DNA from: an uncultured SAR116 cluster alpha proteobacterium | Lineage (GTDB): Bacteria; Pseudomonadota; Alphaproteobacteria; Puniceispirillales; Marisalimonadaceae | Direction of reading: 5' to 3' | DNA: 64,000 nt | Assembly: GCA_902550555.1 (NCBI GenBank) | Contig: CACCZR010000002.1 | Location: forward strand, 1 to 64,000 | Part shown: positions 10,449 through 20,176 of the stretch, piece by piece | Layout of the letters: each line of letters starts with the position of its first letter | How positions within the stretch are numbered: position 1 is the first letter of the stretch | The notes under the pieces: generated by a model | Told to the model about the DNA's origin: nothing | The model's database searches: none | Seen by the model: the letters and a program-made list of their open reading frames with translations, nothing else | Made by a program: the position numbers and the translations under genes

Positions 10449-11459
10449 TTAAATTTCTTTATTACAAAAATTACCAAATAACATTTCTTTGAATTTTGGT
10501 CCTCTCTCAAAAAAATTTCCTCTATTAACTACCCATTTTACATGGTCTTTATAATTTGGATCTGAATTAATTTTTATTCCCCATAAGCCCTCAGCCTCAT
10601 TAGGAATTGCAGAATATCTTACATCAATTATTAAATCTTTGTCTTTATCATACGCAAGATAATCTTGTGAAAACCAACTAAACCTTAAAATATCATTAAA
10701 TTGCTTACTATCTTTATCTAAATTTTTATAATGAATATTTGTATCCAATTTATCAATAGTTTCTCCAAAACAAAACTTTGTCTTTCCAATCAGATTTACA
10801 GAATCTATATAATATTTACCCTCGTATAGATATACTATTTTCCACAAAAAAAGGTTTCCCAAACTGGGTTTAACAGTAATTTTTTTAAAGTCGTGATTTC
10901 TATATTTAGCAAGATTTTTAGCTTCTTTTAAAGCTACTGAACTTTGAAAAAACCCAAACCCTAAATATAAAAATATCCAAACTAAACTAAGTATGTTTAA
11001 AAATTTTTTTTTGAAAATTACAGCCAATACCATTAGAATTAAGATTGGTATAGTCAAAAGAGGATCTATAATTGAAATACTATTCCAAGCAAATCGATAG
11101 TTTGAAAATGGCCAAAATAACTGAGTTCCGTAACTCGTGCATGCGTCTAGTAAAGCATGAGTAGAATACCCAACAAAAGCAAAAATATAATTTTCCAAAA
11201 AAGTAATATATTTTCTTGCAAAAAAATAAGTTAATAAAGTAACAAAAAGTGCTCCAATGGGAATAAATATAAGAGAATGTGTAAATTGCCTGTGATATTC
11301 TAGACTCAGCAATGGGTCATAAGACGATTTAATAAAAACATCAAGATCTGGAGCTAACCCACTTAAAATTCCAATGGTTGTCCCAACAGTTAGTTTTGTT
11401 TTAGATGAAAAAAACTGTGAGAAAACTCCACCAAAGGTTCCTTGAGATATTGGATCCAT
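10449..11459 (-). CDS. membrane-bound metal-dependent hydrolase (YdjM/DUF457-like)
   Basis: MDPISQGTFGGV, SGLAPDLDVF, YHRQFTHSL, STHALLDACTSYGTQLFWPFS. Confidence 0.85.
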   Translation of the reverse strand: MDPISQGTFGGVFSQFFSSKTKLTVGTTIGILSGLAPDLDVFIKSSYDPLLSLEYHRQFTHSLIFIPIGALFVTLLTYFFARKYITFLENYIFAFVGYSTHALLDACTSYGTQLFWPFSNYRFAWNSISIIDPLLTIPILILMVLAVIFKKKFLNILSLVWIFLYLGFGFFQSSVALKEAKNLAKYRNHDFKKITVKPSLGNLFLWKIVYLYEGKYYIDSVNLIGKTKFCFGETIDKLDTNIHYKNLDKDSKQFNDILRFSWFSQDYLAYDKDKDLIIDVRYSAIPNEAEGLWGIKINSDPNYKDHVKWVVNRGNFFERGPKFKEMLFGNFCNKEI

Positions 11460-11536
11460 ACAATTATATTTTTGTTATTAAATTATTGACGATATCTATT
11501 CTTATACACTACCTTATATAAAGGTATAGTAGTAAA

Positions 11537-13138
11537 ATGTCTAAAATTTCTTACGATGCAATTATAATTGGAGCTGGCTTTTCAGGTTTATATCAACTTT
11601 ATAAATTAAGAGATAAATTGAAACTAAACTGTAGAGTATTAGAGAAAGGTTCTGGAATAGGTGGAACATGGTACTGGAATAGATACCCTGGTGCTAGATG
11701 TGATACAGAAAGCCATGCTTATACCTATTTTTTTTCTGAAGAAATTTTTAAGGAATGGGAATGGAGCGAACGCTACCCAGGACATGCAGAAATTCGAAAA
11801 TATTTAAATTATGTCTCTAATAAATACTCTTTAAATAAAGATATACAGCTTAACACTGAAGTTATTTCAGCCACATTTGTTGAAGAAGACAATTCATGGA
11901 TTTTAAAAACAAAGAATGATGAAATATTTAAATGTAAATTTTTAATAACGGCAGTTGGATGTATTTCAACAACAAATATACCAAATATAAAAGGTTTAAA
12001 AAAGTTTAATGGAGATTATTACCATACTGGCAATTGGCCTAAAAACGATGTAGATTTCTCTGGCAAACGAGTTGGACAAATCGGAACTGGGTCAACTGGT
12101 ATTCAAGCTGCACCTGTAATTGCTGAAAAGGCAAAACACCTGACAGTTTTTCAAAGAACTCCTAACTTTAGTGTGCCAGCAAGAAATAAACCGCTTTCAA
12201 AAGAATTCAAAGAGTATGTTAAAAATAATTATGATGAACTAAAATCAATTGTAAAAGAGACACCTAATGGACATGCTTTTCGGATTAGTGAAAAACTTAC
12301 TTTTGATGTTGACAAAAAAGAAAGAGAAAAAAAATACGAAGAATATTGGGAAAAAGGTGGACTTCAATTTAGAGGCGTTTTTAAAGATATAATTACAGAC
12401 AAAAAAGCAAATGATTCTGCATCATTTTTTTTAAAGAAGAAAATTAGCCAAGTTGTTAAAAATAAAGAGTTTGCAAAAATATTAACAAGCTTTGATCACC
12501 CATATGGATGCAAAAGACCTCCAATAGATACTAACTATTTTGAAACCTATAATAAAAATAATGTTCATCTAGTTGACATTAAAAATGATCCTATAATTGA
12601 AATAGATGAAAAAGGTATTAAAACAAAAAATAATTATTTTAAATTAGATACAATTGTTTTTGCAACTGGTTATGATGCAATGACAGGTACACTTATAAAT
12701 TTAAATATAACTGGCGAAAATAATTTAAATTTAAAAGATTATTGGAATGAAGGTCCAAAAACTTACCTTGGATTACAGATCCCAGGCTTCCCAAATATGT
12801 TTACGATTACTGGACCAGGAAGTCCTTCGGTATTAACAAATATGCCAACTGCAATTGAACAACATGTTGAATGGGTAACAGATTGTATATCTTACATGAT
12901 TGACAATAAATTCAATAAAGTCTCTACTTCTGAAAAAAATTCACTTGAATGGGGAAAGCAAGTAAAAGAAGCTGCAGATAAAACATTACTTCCTACTGTT
13001 AAACATTCATGGTATTTGGGAGCTAATATTCCAAATAAGCCTCGAGTGTTTATGCCTTATGCTGGTGGATTACCTACTTATACAAAAATTTGTGAAACTG
13101 TAAAAAACAATAATTACGAGGGCTTTGCTTTTAGTTGA
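11537..13138 (+). CDS. Baeyer-Villiger-type flavin monooxygenase
   Basis: GAGFSGLYQLY; GGTWYWNRYPGARCDTESHAYTY; FNGDYYHTGNWP BVMO fingerprint. Confidence 0.92.
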   Translation: MSKISYDAIIIGAGFSGLYQLYKLRDKLKLNCRVLEKGSGIGGTWYWNRYPGARCDTESHAYTYFFSEEIFKEWEWSERYPGHAEIRKYLNYVSNKYSLNKDIQLNTEVISATFVEEDNSWILKTKNDEIFKCKFLITAVGCISTTNIPNIKGLKKFNGDYYHTGNWPKNDVDFSGKRVGQIGTGSTGIQAAPVIAEKAKHLTVFQRTPNFSVPARNKPLSKEFKEYVKNNYDELKSIVKETPNGHAFRISEKLTFDVDKKEREKKYEEYWEKGGLQFRGVFKDIITDKKANDSASFFLKKKISQVVKNKEFAKILTSFDHPYGCKRPPIDTNYFETYNKNNVHLVDIKNDPIIEIDEKGIKTKNNYFKLDTIVFATGYDAMTGTLINLNITGENNLNLKDYWNEGPKTYLGLQIPGFPNMFTITGPGSPSVLTNMPTAIEQHVEWVTDCISYMIDNKFNKVSTSEKNSLEWGKQVKEAADKTLLPTVKHSWYLGANIPNKPRVFMPYAGGLPTYTKICETVKNNNYEGFAFS

Positions 13139-13139
13139 T

Positions 13140-13613
13140 CTAATCATTTGCTATATTATTAATTTCAGAAATTTTTTTTCTAAGATTTGATATTCTATTA
13201 GATAACTCACCATCAACCTTTGAGTCCCCTTTAAGAGATGATAATAATTCAGATACTTCATTTGCAAGTTGATTGATTTTTTTATTAGCATCCATTAACC
13301 GAACTTGTGTCTTCCTAATCAATGCATTTAAAACTACATCATTATTCTTTAACTTTATAAAATAATCTTTAGGTATAATATTAGCTACAACTTTTTGAGA
13401 ACATGCTCTAGCCGTTACAGTTCTCTTCGTACCTAAAAGCAAAGAACTTTCTCCAAATACTTCGCCTATTCCTAATCTATTTAACTGAAACTGATCTTTA
13501 GTTTCAATAATAACATACCCTTCCAATATTAAGTAAGCTTCCTCAGGCTCACTTCCAATTTCATAAATTAGTTCACCAGGGTTCCAAATAATTGAATTGT
13601 TATTTCGTTGCAT
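13140..13613 (-). CDS. cyclic nucleotide-binding domain protein
   Basis: GELIYEIGSEPEEAYLILEGYVIIE ... GEVFGESSLLLGTKRTVTARA. ATG at 13613 (MQRNNN) avoids overlap with the upstream small ORF; the track extends to 13661. Confidence 0.82.
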   Translation of the reverse strand: MQRNNNSIIWNPGELIYEIGSEPEEAYLILEGYVIIETKDQFQLNRLGIGEVFGESSLLLGTKRTVTARACSQKVVANIIPKDYFIKLKNNDVVLNALIRKTQVRLMDANKKINQLANEVSELLSSLKGDSKVDGELSNRISNLRKKISEINNIAND

Positions 13614-13624
13614 AAATTTTTTAA

Positions 13625-13795
13625 CTATCCTAATGGAGGCATCCAAAAAACATATCCCCAAAAAATAATATAACAGAAAAAAAGAAAATACGCGAAAAGG
13701 CCCATTGGCTTGTTATTTTTTGTTCTCTCGTTTTCTTCTAAAGTTTCCTTTATATAGGATTGATAATGTCGAATAATCAAATTTGATCTAGGCAT
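13625..13795 (-). CDS. small hypothetical membrane protein, 56 aa
   Basis: Manual translation MPRSNLIIRHYQSYIKETLEENERTKNNKPMGLFAYFLFFCYIIFWGYVFWMPPLG; one TM segment; stops 11 nt before the next ATG. Confidence 0.5.
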   Translation of the reverse strand: MPRSNLIIRHYQSYIKETLEENERTKNNKPMGLFAYFLFFCYIIFWGYVFWMPPLG

Positions 13796-13809
13796 AATGT
13801 AATTATAAC

Positions 13810-14382
13810 TTAAAATTCAAAAAAAATCGTCTCTTTTTTACCTTGAAGATGAATATCAAAAACAAAATGTTTTTTATCCTCTGTATAAGGAATTAAAGTT
13901 TTTAATCTATCTTGAATATTTAAATTTTTAAACATTACGTCACTTTTAAGCTCATTTTCATCAAAATACATTCTAGTAATTAATGGCCTATTCATACCCC
14001 TAGCTACAATCCAGAATAAAATGTATGATGGAGAAATCTTGCCATCTTCTTTAATTTGATTACCTGGTCTAATTGTTTTGATTTGATATTCTCCAGTTTT
14101 GAAATCAGTAACTCTTCTAGAAAACCCTTGATAATTAAAATATTTACCATTTTTATCACATTGCCATGTTTCTATCATCGCATCAGTTATTGGATTATTG
14201 TTTCCATCATATATTTTACCTTTTATATTTATTTCTTCATTTAAAGAGATATTTTTAAAAGGTGTTGACCCTAATACATCTTTAAAAATGTTTATTCCTG
14301 CAATACTTGGGGTGCAACCTATATGTAAAAAAGGGCCAGCTGTTTGAGACGGTGTATCTGTAAATTTCTGAATCTTGACCAT
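13810..14382 (-). CDS. pcaG: protocatechuate 3,4-dioxygenase alpha subunit
   Basis: TPSQTAGPFLHIG hallmark; immediately downstream of pcaH. Confidence 0.92.
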   Translation of the reverse strand: MVKIQKFTDTPSQTAGPFLHIGCTPSIAGINIFKDVLGSTPFKNISLNEEINIKGKIYDGNNNPITDAMIETWQCDKNGKYFNYQGFSRRVTDFKTGEYQIKTIRPGNQIKEDGKISPSYILFWIVARGMNRPLITRMYFDENELKSDVMFKNLNIQDRLKTLIPYTEDKKHFVFDIHLQGKKETIFFEF

Positions 14383-14386
14383 TAAA

Positions 14387-15088
14387 TTATGAACCTTCTA
14401 TTTTGTTCTCAAAATATGTTTGCTGTTTGCCTCTTAATATTATGTCAAATCTATAACCAAGAATTCTTTCCTCATCTGTTTTCGAAAGATCTAATTTCCC
14501 AACTAGTAATTTTCTAGCATTTATATCAGGTATAGAATTTACCATTGGACAAGATTCTATTAATGGATCGCCCTCAAAATACATCTGAGTAATTAATCTT
14601 TGAAGGAACATTGAACCAAACAAAGAGAAATGAATATGTTTTGGTCTCCACTCAACACCTCTGTTTGGATATGGATAGGCTCCAGGTTCAATAGTTTTAA
14701 ATATATAATAACCATCGGACGAGGTTATAAATCTTCCACAGCCTCCAAAGTTTTCATCTAACTTAATATTGCTAGGATCATTTTGATGCCTATATTTCCC
14801 TCCTGCATTAGCTTGCCAAACTTCAATTAAAACATCTTTCAAGGGACTTCCATTTTCATCTTTGACAAAACCATGAACAAAGATTTCTTGTCCTAGTGCT
14901 TTTTCACCATTTTTAGAAAAATTTAAAATTAAATTATTATCATTCTCATTTAAAATGTTCTTGTTAAACAATGGTCCAGTTATCTCGGAATTTGAAAAAT
15001 TTATTAGTAAAGGTTCATTGTCAGGCGATCTAATTATACTTGATTTATAGTCAGGAAATTTTCTAAGAGGTTGGTGTTTTTTAATCAT
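14387..15088 (-). CDS. pcaH: protocatechuate 3,4-dioxygenase beta subunit
   Basis: VLIEVWQANAGGKYRHQND; GAYPYPNRGVEWRPKHIHFSLFG with Fe-ligand Tyr/His pattern. Confidence 0.93.
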   Translation of the reverse strand: MIKKHQPLRKFPDYKSSIIRSPDNEPLLINFSNSEITGPLFNKNILNENDNNLILNFSKNGEKALGQEIFVHGFVKDENGSPLKDVLIEVWQANAGGKYRHQNDPSNIKLDENFGGCGRFITSSDGYYIFKTIEPGAYPYPNRGVEWRPKHIHFSLFGSMFLQRLITQMYFEGDPLIESCPMVNSIPDINARKLLVGKLDLSKTDEERILGYRFDIILRGKQQTYFENKIEGS

Positions 15089-15095
15089 ACTTATA

Positions 15096-15515
15096 TTAAA
15101 ATATTATTATGTAGCATAAAATTATAATACAAATCACTATTTGTAAAATATTGATTAACACTGAAAACCGATGAAGTCTTTCAAATTTAACTTTAGACAA
15201 ATTATCACTTTTATTTATTTCGTCTTTAACTTTATTAATTAATGGTGTGAGATATTGTCTCGAAAAAAGAAAGCCAACAAAAATGAAAGTAAAACTTGAA
15301 ATAATAATTAAATCATTTTCTATATACGAAACTATTATCCCAACTAAACTAATAATTATGCCAAACAAATAATATTTAGGGAAAAAAGACCTTAAAAATA
15401 AGCTAGATTGTTTTTCATTTAAATTTTTAAATATACTTGGAGCAACAACTATAGGGAAAAAAATCATAAAACCCAAAATCATTCCAAGAATTAATATAAT
15501 CAAATTTGTCTCCAA
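15096..15515 (-). CDS. hypothetical integral membrane protein (DUF4149-like)
   Basis: Four predicted TM helices; family call is a guess from overall pattern. Confidence 0.5.
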   Translation of the reverse strand: METNLIILILGMILGFMIFFPIVVAPSIFKNLNEKQSSLFLRSFFPKYYLFGIIISLVGIIVSYIENDLIIISSFTFIFVGFLFSRQYLTPLINKVKDEINKSDNLSKVKFERLHRFSVLINILQIVICIIILCYIIIF

Positions 15516-15562
15516 AAAAATACTTTAAATATTGAACATATTATTATTTAATATCTAATATT

Positions 15563-16099
15563 ATGACTAAAAATTATGATGTCCAAGTTTTAATCAATGA
15601 ATTAAAAATTAAAAATAGAATAAAAGACTTAAGTAGTGAAATAAATCAATTTTACAAAAATACAAACAAACTTTTAGTTGTTGGTCTATTAAGAGGATCT
15701 TTTGTCTTTATAGCTGATTTAGCAAGAGAAATTAAAGTACCAGTAGAAATTGACTTTATGACAGTTTCTAGCTATGGAAACTCTATGGTAAGCTCTCATA
15801 ATGTTCGTATATTGAGTGATTTAAATACAGACATAAAAAATACTGATGTCCTTCTTGTAGAAGATATTATAGATACTGGCCATACTCTTAACCAAGTAAT
15901 TAAAATGCTTAATGAAAGAGAACCAAAATCTTTAGAAGTTTGTTGCCTTTTAAATAAATCATCAAGACGAGAAACAGATATAAATGTTAATTGGGTAGGT
16001 TTTGACATACCTGATGAGTTTGTTGTTGGCTATGGGATTGATTACGCACAAAATAATAGAAACTTACCTTACATTGGAAAAGTAGTTCAACCAAATTAG
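15563..16099 (+). CDS. hpt: hypoxanthine phosphoribosyltransferase
   Basis: PRPP motif VLLVEDIIDTGHTLNQV; GLLRGSFVFIADLAREI. Confidence 0.93.
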   Translation: MTKNYDVQVLINELKIKNRIKDLSSEINQFYKNTNKLLVVGLLRGSFVFIADLAREIKVPVEIDFMTVSSYGNSMVSSHNVRILSDLNTDIKNTDVLLVEDIIDTGHTLNQVIKMLNEREPKSLEVCCLLNKSSRRETDINVNWVGFDIPDEFVVGYGIDYAQNNRNLPYIGKVVQPN

Positions 16100-16422
16100 A
16101 TCAAGCTATCGTCAATCCATTTCAAGTATTCTTTATTTCCATCATCAATGGGTATTTTTAAAATACAAGGAACTTCATAAGAATGTTTTTCTTTAATTAG
16201 TTTCTTAAGTGAAGGATATTTACTTGAATTAGTTTTTAAAATTAAAAGAGTTTCATCATCATTTTGAAGTTTTTTGTTCCATTTATAAACAGATTTCATT
16301 TTCGGAAAAATATTACCACAAGCTGCAAGTTTTTTTTCTATTGCAAAATTTGCTAGAGTAAGAGCTTCTTCTTCATTCTTAGTTGTAATGTAGACAAGGA
16401 AAAAGTTTGTGGTTGTAAACAT
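16096..16422 (-). CDS. cutA: divalent cation tolerance protein CutA
   Basis: ACGNIFPKMKSVYKWNKKL; KTNSSKYPSLKKLIKEKHSYEVPCI. Confidence 0.93.
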   Translation of the reverse strand: MFTTTNFFLVYITTKNEEEALTLANFAIEKKLAACGNIFPKMKSVYKWNKKLQNDDETLLILKTNSSKYPSLKKLIKEKHSYEVPCILKIPIDDGNKEYLKWIDDSLI

Positions 16423-16423
16423 C

Positions 16424-17554
16424 TTATTCCCATGGTTTTATAACTACTTTAATTGCACCATCAATTCTTTCCTTTGCATATTTTAAAGCAGTTGGTAATT
16501 CATTCATTTTAAAAGTGTGCGTATGTACAAGTTTAGCATTAAATCTTTTTTGTTTCATGAAAGCCATTGCTCTATGCGTTGCACTTTTACCTTCACCTCT
16601 TATACCATACATATAAATATTATTAATTACCATGTGTGGAATATTAACTTTTATTGGATCATGGGGGAAAGCTGCCAAACAAATTTTTCCACCTCTATTA
16701 GTCATCATTATTGCATCATCTAAAGCTTTTTCTGTTCCAGCACATTCAACAACATAATCTACACCTAAATTTCCAACTAAAGATTTAACCGAATTAACAA
16801 TGTCATTTTCTTCTTTTACATTTAAAACAAAATCAGCTCCAAGTTTTTTTCCTATTTCAAGTCTATCTTTTCTTGTACCAATTAATATAACTGGATCTGC
16901 ACCAAGAGCTTTTGCTACCGCCACTCCTAACAAACCGATAGGACCAGGACCAATTACAACTAGACTTTCACCTGCTACTAAACCACCTAATTCAGTTAAA
17001 CCATACATCGTAGTACCTGCAGTTACAACGAGTGTTGCTTCTTCATCCGTCATATCATCAGGTACTTTGATTAGCGTATTGATATGATTAATTGCATATT
17101 GTTTAAATCCACCATCAGAAGTGAAGCCATTTGCTCTATGACCTTTATTCTTTTTTCCATAATTAAGTCCATAATTATGACATGATGTATACATCCCCAT
17201 TCTACATCTTTTACATTGTCCACATCCTGAATGTATTTCTACTGTAACCCTATCCCCTATTTGAAACTCGTCAACTGAAGGACCAAGTGCAACAACTGTA
17301 CCCATATATTCATGACCTGGAGTAAACTCTTTATTAAAGGGCTTCTCTCCTTCGATCAATGCTGGAGGACCATAACTTATAACATCCAAATCTGTAGAAC
17401 ATATAGCAACTGCATCTATTTTTACCAAAACTTCTGAGTACCCAGGAGTTGGTATTGCTTTTATTTTTAATTCCAACTCATTTGGACTTTTTAAAACCCA
17501 AGCTTTCATTTCTTTTGGTAATGAATATTTTTTTGAAACTTTTATATCGTCCAT
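16424..17554 (-). CDS. zinc-dependent alcohol dehydrogenase (MDR superfamily)
   Basis: GHEYMGTVVALG; CGQCKRCRMGMYTSC structural zinc site; GPGPIGLLGVAVAKALGA. Confidence 0.92.
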   Translation of the reverse strand: MDDIKVSKKYSLPKEMKAWVLKSPNELELKIKAIPTPGYSEVLVKIDAVAICSTDLDVISYGPPALIEGEKPFNKEFTPGHEYMGTVVALGPSVDEFQIGDRVTVEIHSGCGQCKRCRMGMYTSCHNYGLNYGKKNKGHRANGFTSDGGFKQYAINHINTLIKVPDDMTDEEATLVVTAGTTMYGLTELGGLVAGESLVVIGPGPIGLLGVAVAKALGADPVILIGTRKDRLEIGKKLGADFVLNVKEENDIVNSVKSLVGNLGVDYVVECAGTEKALDDAIMMTNRGGKICLAAFPHDPIKVNIPHMVINNIYMYGIRGEGKSATHRAMAFMKQKRFNAKLVHTHTFKMNELPTALKYAKERIDGAIKVVIKPWE

Positions 17555-17607
17555 ATTATCTAAATATTATATGAGTTTTAAAAACTTAAAAAGTTTTTTA
17601 TAAAACA

Positions 17608-17630
17608 AGTGGACACATTAAGTGTCCACT
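17608..17630 (-). terminator. hairpin, probable intrinsic terminator of the DHDPS-like gene
   Basis: Perfect 9-bp stem AGTGGACAC-ATTAA-GTGTCCACT in the intergenic gap; followed on the minus strand by TTGTTTTAT. Confidence 0.6.
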
Positions 17631-17670
17631 ATAATTTTTTTGGAGGATATCGTTATATTTAAAATTACGA

Positions 17671-18603
17671 CTATTTATTTTTTTTGTTTAATAACTCTTT
17701 TTGTAAATTTAAAATATTATTAATATGAAATTCTGCTTCATATCTTTGAGCTTCATCAAATTCTTGAATATCACCTCTACATACATCTGTAGAAAATATT
17801 TCTTCAGCAACCCTTAACATTTTATAAAACTTAATTGATATGTCTATATGCTGATGAGCAAAAGAAATAGCTGGTAAAATTCTATAAAAAAGTTTTCTTG
17901 CCTCTTCTTCTTCGTTATTTATCATCAAATTATAAACAGAATTATAAATTGTTTCCATGGTAGAGGGGATAAATCCATGAACGCCTCTTCTCATAGCCTC
18001 TATAAAACCAGTTGCAGCCCACCCTCCAGTAAGATGTAATTTATTTTTTGTTAAATTTATAATGTTTGAATATTTTTTTCCTGAATTTACAACTTCTACT
18101 TTTAAAGATTTAAAATTTGAAACCTCATTGATAAGATTTTGAATTTTTGAATCTGAAAGACCATATCCATCCCAAGACAAATCTTGTATCATCAAATGAG
18201 ATGGTCCAATTTCATTTATTTTTTTGTAAAAGGCTATCAAATCACCTTCATCTAAATTGAGTGGAGCTTGTATTAAAACCCATTTAATCTTTTTTTGTCT
18301 CGCAAGATCAACTAAAGAGTAAATTTCTTCTATTTTTTGTGAACTACATCCAAAAACAATTGGAATTGTATTTCTGCTGATATCTAATACAAATTCCATT
18401 ATTTCTGCTTTTTCACTAAATGTTAAATTTTGAGTTTCACCTGCAACAGCTGACAAAAGCATACCAGCACAATTCGTGTCTATCGTATGCAAGACTAGTT
18501 TTTCAAGACTTTTATAATCTATAGATTTGTTATTTTTAAATGGTGTATGTAAACTAGGTATAATTCCATTTAACTCATTTAGAGGAGAAAGTTTTGCATT
18601 CAT
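17671..18603 (-). CDS. dihydrodipicolinate synthase/aldolase family protein
   Basis: GIIPSLHTPFKNNKSIDYKSLEKLVLHTIDTNCAGMLLSAVAGE. Confidence 0.85.
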   Translation of the reverse strand: MNAKLSPLNELNGIIPSLHTPFKNNKSIDYKSLEKLVLHTIDTNCAGMLLSAVAGETQNLTFSEKAEIMEFVLDISRNTIPIVFGCSSQKIEEIYSLVDLARQKKIKWVLIQAPLNLDEGDLIAFYKKINEIGPSHLMIQDLSWDGYGLSDSKIQNLINEVSNFKSLKVEVVNSGKKYSNIINLTKNKLHLTGGWAATGFIEAMRRGVHGFIPSTMETIYNSVYNLMINNEEEEARKLFYRILPAISFAHQHIDISIKFYKMLRVAEEIFSTDVCRGDIQEFDEAQRYEAEFHINNILNLQKELLNKKNK

Positions 18604-18929
18604 CCTATTTTTGTACCATTTTTAATATTTGGATTTACACCAAGCAATTTGACTTCTCTATCTGTAATTGCGCCTAAAATCAAGACTTCAGATAAAACTC
18701 CAGCAATATTTTTTTGTGGAAAATTAGTTACAGCTATAATTTTTCTATTTAATAATTCATTTTTTGAATAGTTTGTAATTTGAGCAGATGATTTTTTTAT
18801 TCCATCTTTTTCTCCAAAATCTATATCTATTACATAAGCTGGCTTTCTAGCTTTTTTGTTTTCTTTAACATCAACGATTGTGCCTACTTGAATATTAAAT
18901 TTAATGAAATTTTCAAAATTAATTTCCAT
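18600..18929 (-). CDS. csaA: tRNA-binding domain protein (CsaA-like)
   Basis: FIKFNIQVGTIVDVKENKKARKPAYVIDIDFGEKDGIKKSSAQITNYS. Confidence 0.9.
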   Translation of the reverse strand: MEINFENFIKFNIQVGTIVDVKENKKARKPAYVIDIDFGEKDGIKKSSAQITNYSKNELLNRKIIAVTNFPQKNIAGVLSEVLILGAITDREVKLLGVNPNIKNGTKIG

Positions 18930-19280
18930 TTAATTTTTTAAAATTTTATTTTTTACAGCCTTTTGATCAGACATCTTAATAACTTTTGATGAATTTAAAT
19001 ACCCACCTTCATCAATCTTTAATGTTCTATAAAGCAAATCACCTTCAACCTTCCCCGTCGACATAACATGTAATTTTTCCGCAGATATATCAGCTTTAAC
19101 TTGTCCTTCTACGATAATTTCTTTAGCCGTAATGTTCCCAATAAAGGATGCATTTTCACCGACAATAAGTTTATCAATTTTTATTGTTCCTTTATAAGTT
19201 CCACTTAAAGTTAAATCACCTGATCCAAAATAGTTTCCTTCAAAAATATCCTCAAGTCTAATTTTCGAATTATATTTCAT
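18930..19280 (-). CDS. bactofilin (polymer-forming cytoskeletal protein)
   Basis: Beta-helical repeat GDLTLSGTYKGTIKIDKLIVGENASFIGNITAKEIIVEGQVKADISAEKL. Confidence 0.9.
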   Translation of the reverse strand: MKYNSKIRLEDIFEGNYFGSGDLTLSGTYKGTIKIDKLIVGENASFIGNITAKEIIVEGQVKADISAEKLHVMSTGKVEGDLLYRTLKIDEGGYLNSSKVIKMSDQKAVKNKILKN

Positions 19281-19346
19281 ATTTTTTCACTAATAACATC
19301 ATTACTTTATAATTTTATAAATTCAGATAAAGTGTTATAATATACC

Positions 19347-19481
19347 ATGTTTATTACAATAATAAATAAATTAAAATTTTCTTTTTTTATTTTGGTGATA
19401 ATATCAACAATTATATCACTACCTATTATTGCCAAAAATAATCAACTACTTCAAAATGTTTTATCTTTCTGCGGCTTTTGA
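19347..19481 (+). CDS. putative small secreted peptide, 44 aa
   Basis: Manual translation MFITIINKLKFSFFILVIISTIISLPIIAKNNQLLQNVLSFCGF with a signal-peptide-like N-terminus; below the ORF-track length cutoff. Confidence 0.4.
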   Translation: MFITIINKLKFSFFILVIISTIISLPIIAKNNQLLQNVLSFCGF

Positions 19482-19582
19482 AAATTCGTCTTTTTCAATC
19501 TAATAATTATGTTTCAATTAATAAATTGACATAACTTAGCATCTCATTATTTTAATAAAAAATTGAAGTAGCGATTTTAAAA

Positions 19583-20176
19583 ATGAACATAAAAAGACAA
19601 CTAATAATCCCATTTACCTTAATTGGTCTATTAATTTTAATACCTATTTATTCACTTGTGGTAAGTTATTTTAAGTCAGCTTCATCTTTATCATTAAGAT
19701 CTACTTTAACCGAAGTGAAACTCTTTTCACATCATGGAAAAATAGTTAATATTAAAGATTTTAAAAATACACCTACTTTGCTTTTTTTCGGATTTACTCA
19801 TTGTCCTGAAGTTTGCCCTACAACTCTTTCAAATTTGTTAAATAATATTGAATTGTTAGAGAAAAATAAAAAAAATTATAGAGTTTTATTTGTAACTTTA
19901 GACCCGCAAAGAGACACTATAAATAATTTAAATGATTATCTACAAAATTTTAATTCATCTGTGATTGGCTTAACTGGTGAAATAGATGAAATAAATAAAT
20001 TTGCTAAAAATTGGAATATTTATTGGAAAAAAGTTTCTGAAGGAGATAGTTATACAATTAATCATACAGCCACAGTATTTATGATTAATAAAAAAGGAAA
20101 TTTTGCTGGAACAATTGCTTGGGGAGAAAGCGATAAATCCATAAAATTAAAACTACAAAAACTTCTTAATTTGTAA
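19583..20176 (+). CDS. SCO1/SenC family copper chaperone
   Basis: LLFFGFTHCPEVCPTTLSNL CxxxC motif; late His in TINHTATVFMI. Confidence 0.93.
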   Translation: MNIKRQLIIPFTLIGLLILIPIYSLVVSYFKSASSLSLRSTLTEVKLFSHHGKIVNIKDFKNTPTLLFFGFTHCPEVCPTTLSNLLNNIELLEKNKKNYRVLFVTLDPQRDTINNLNDYLQNFNSSVIGLTGEIDEINKFAKNWNIYWKKVSEGDSYTINHTATVFMINKKGNFAGTIAWGESDKSIKLKLQKLLNL

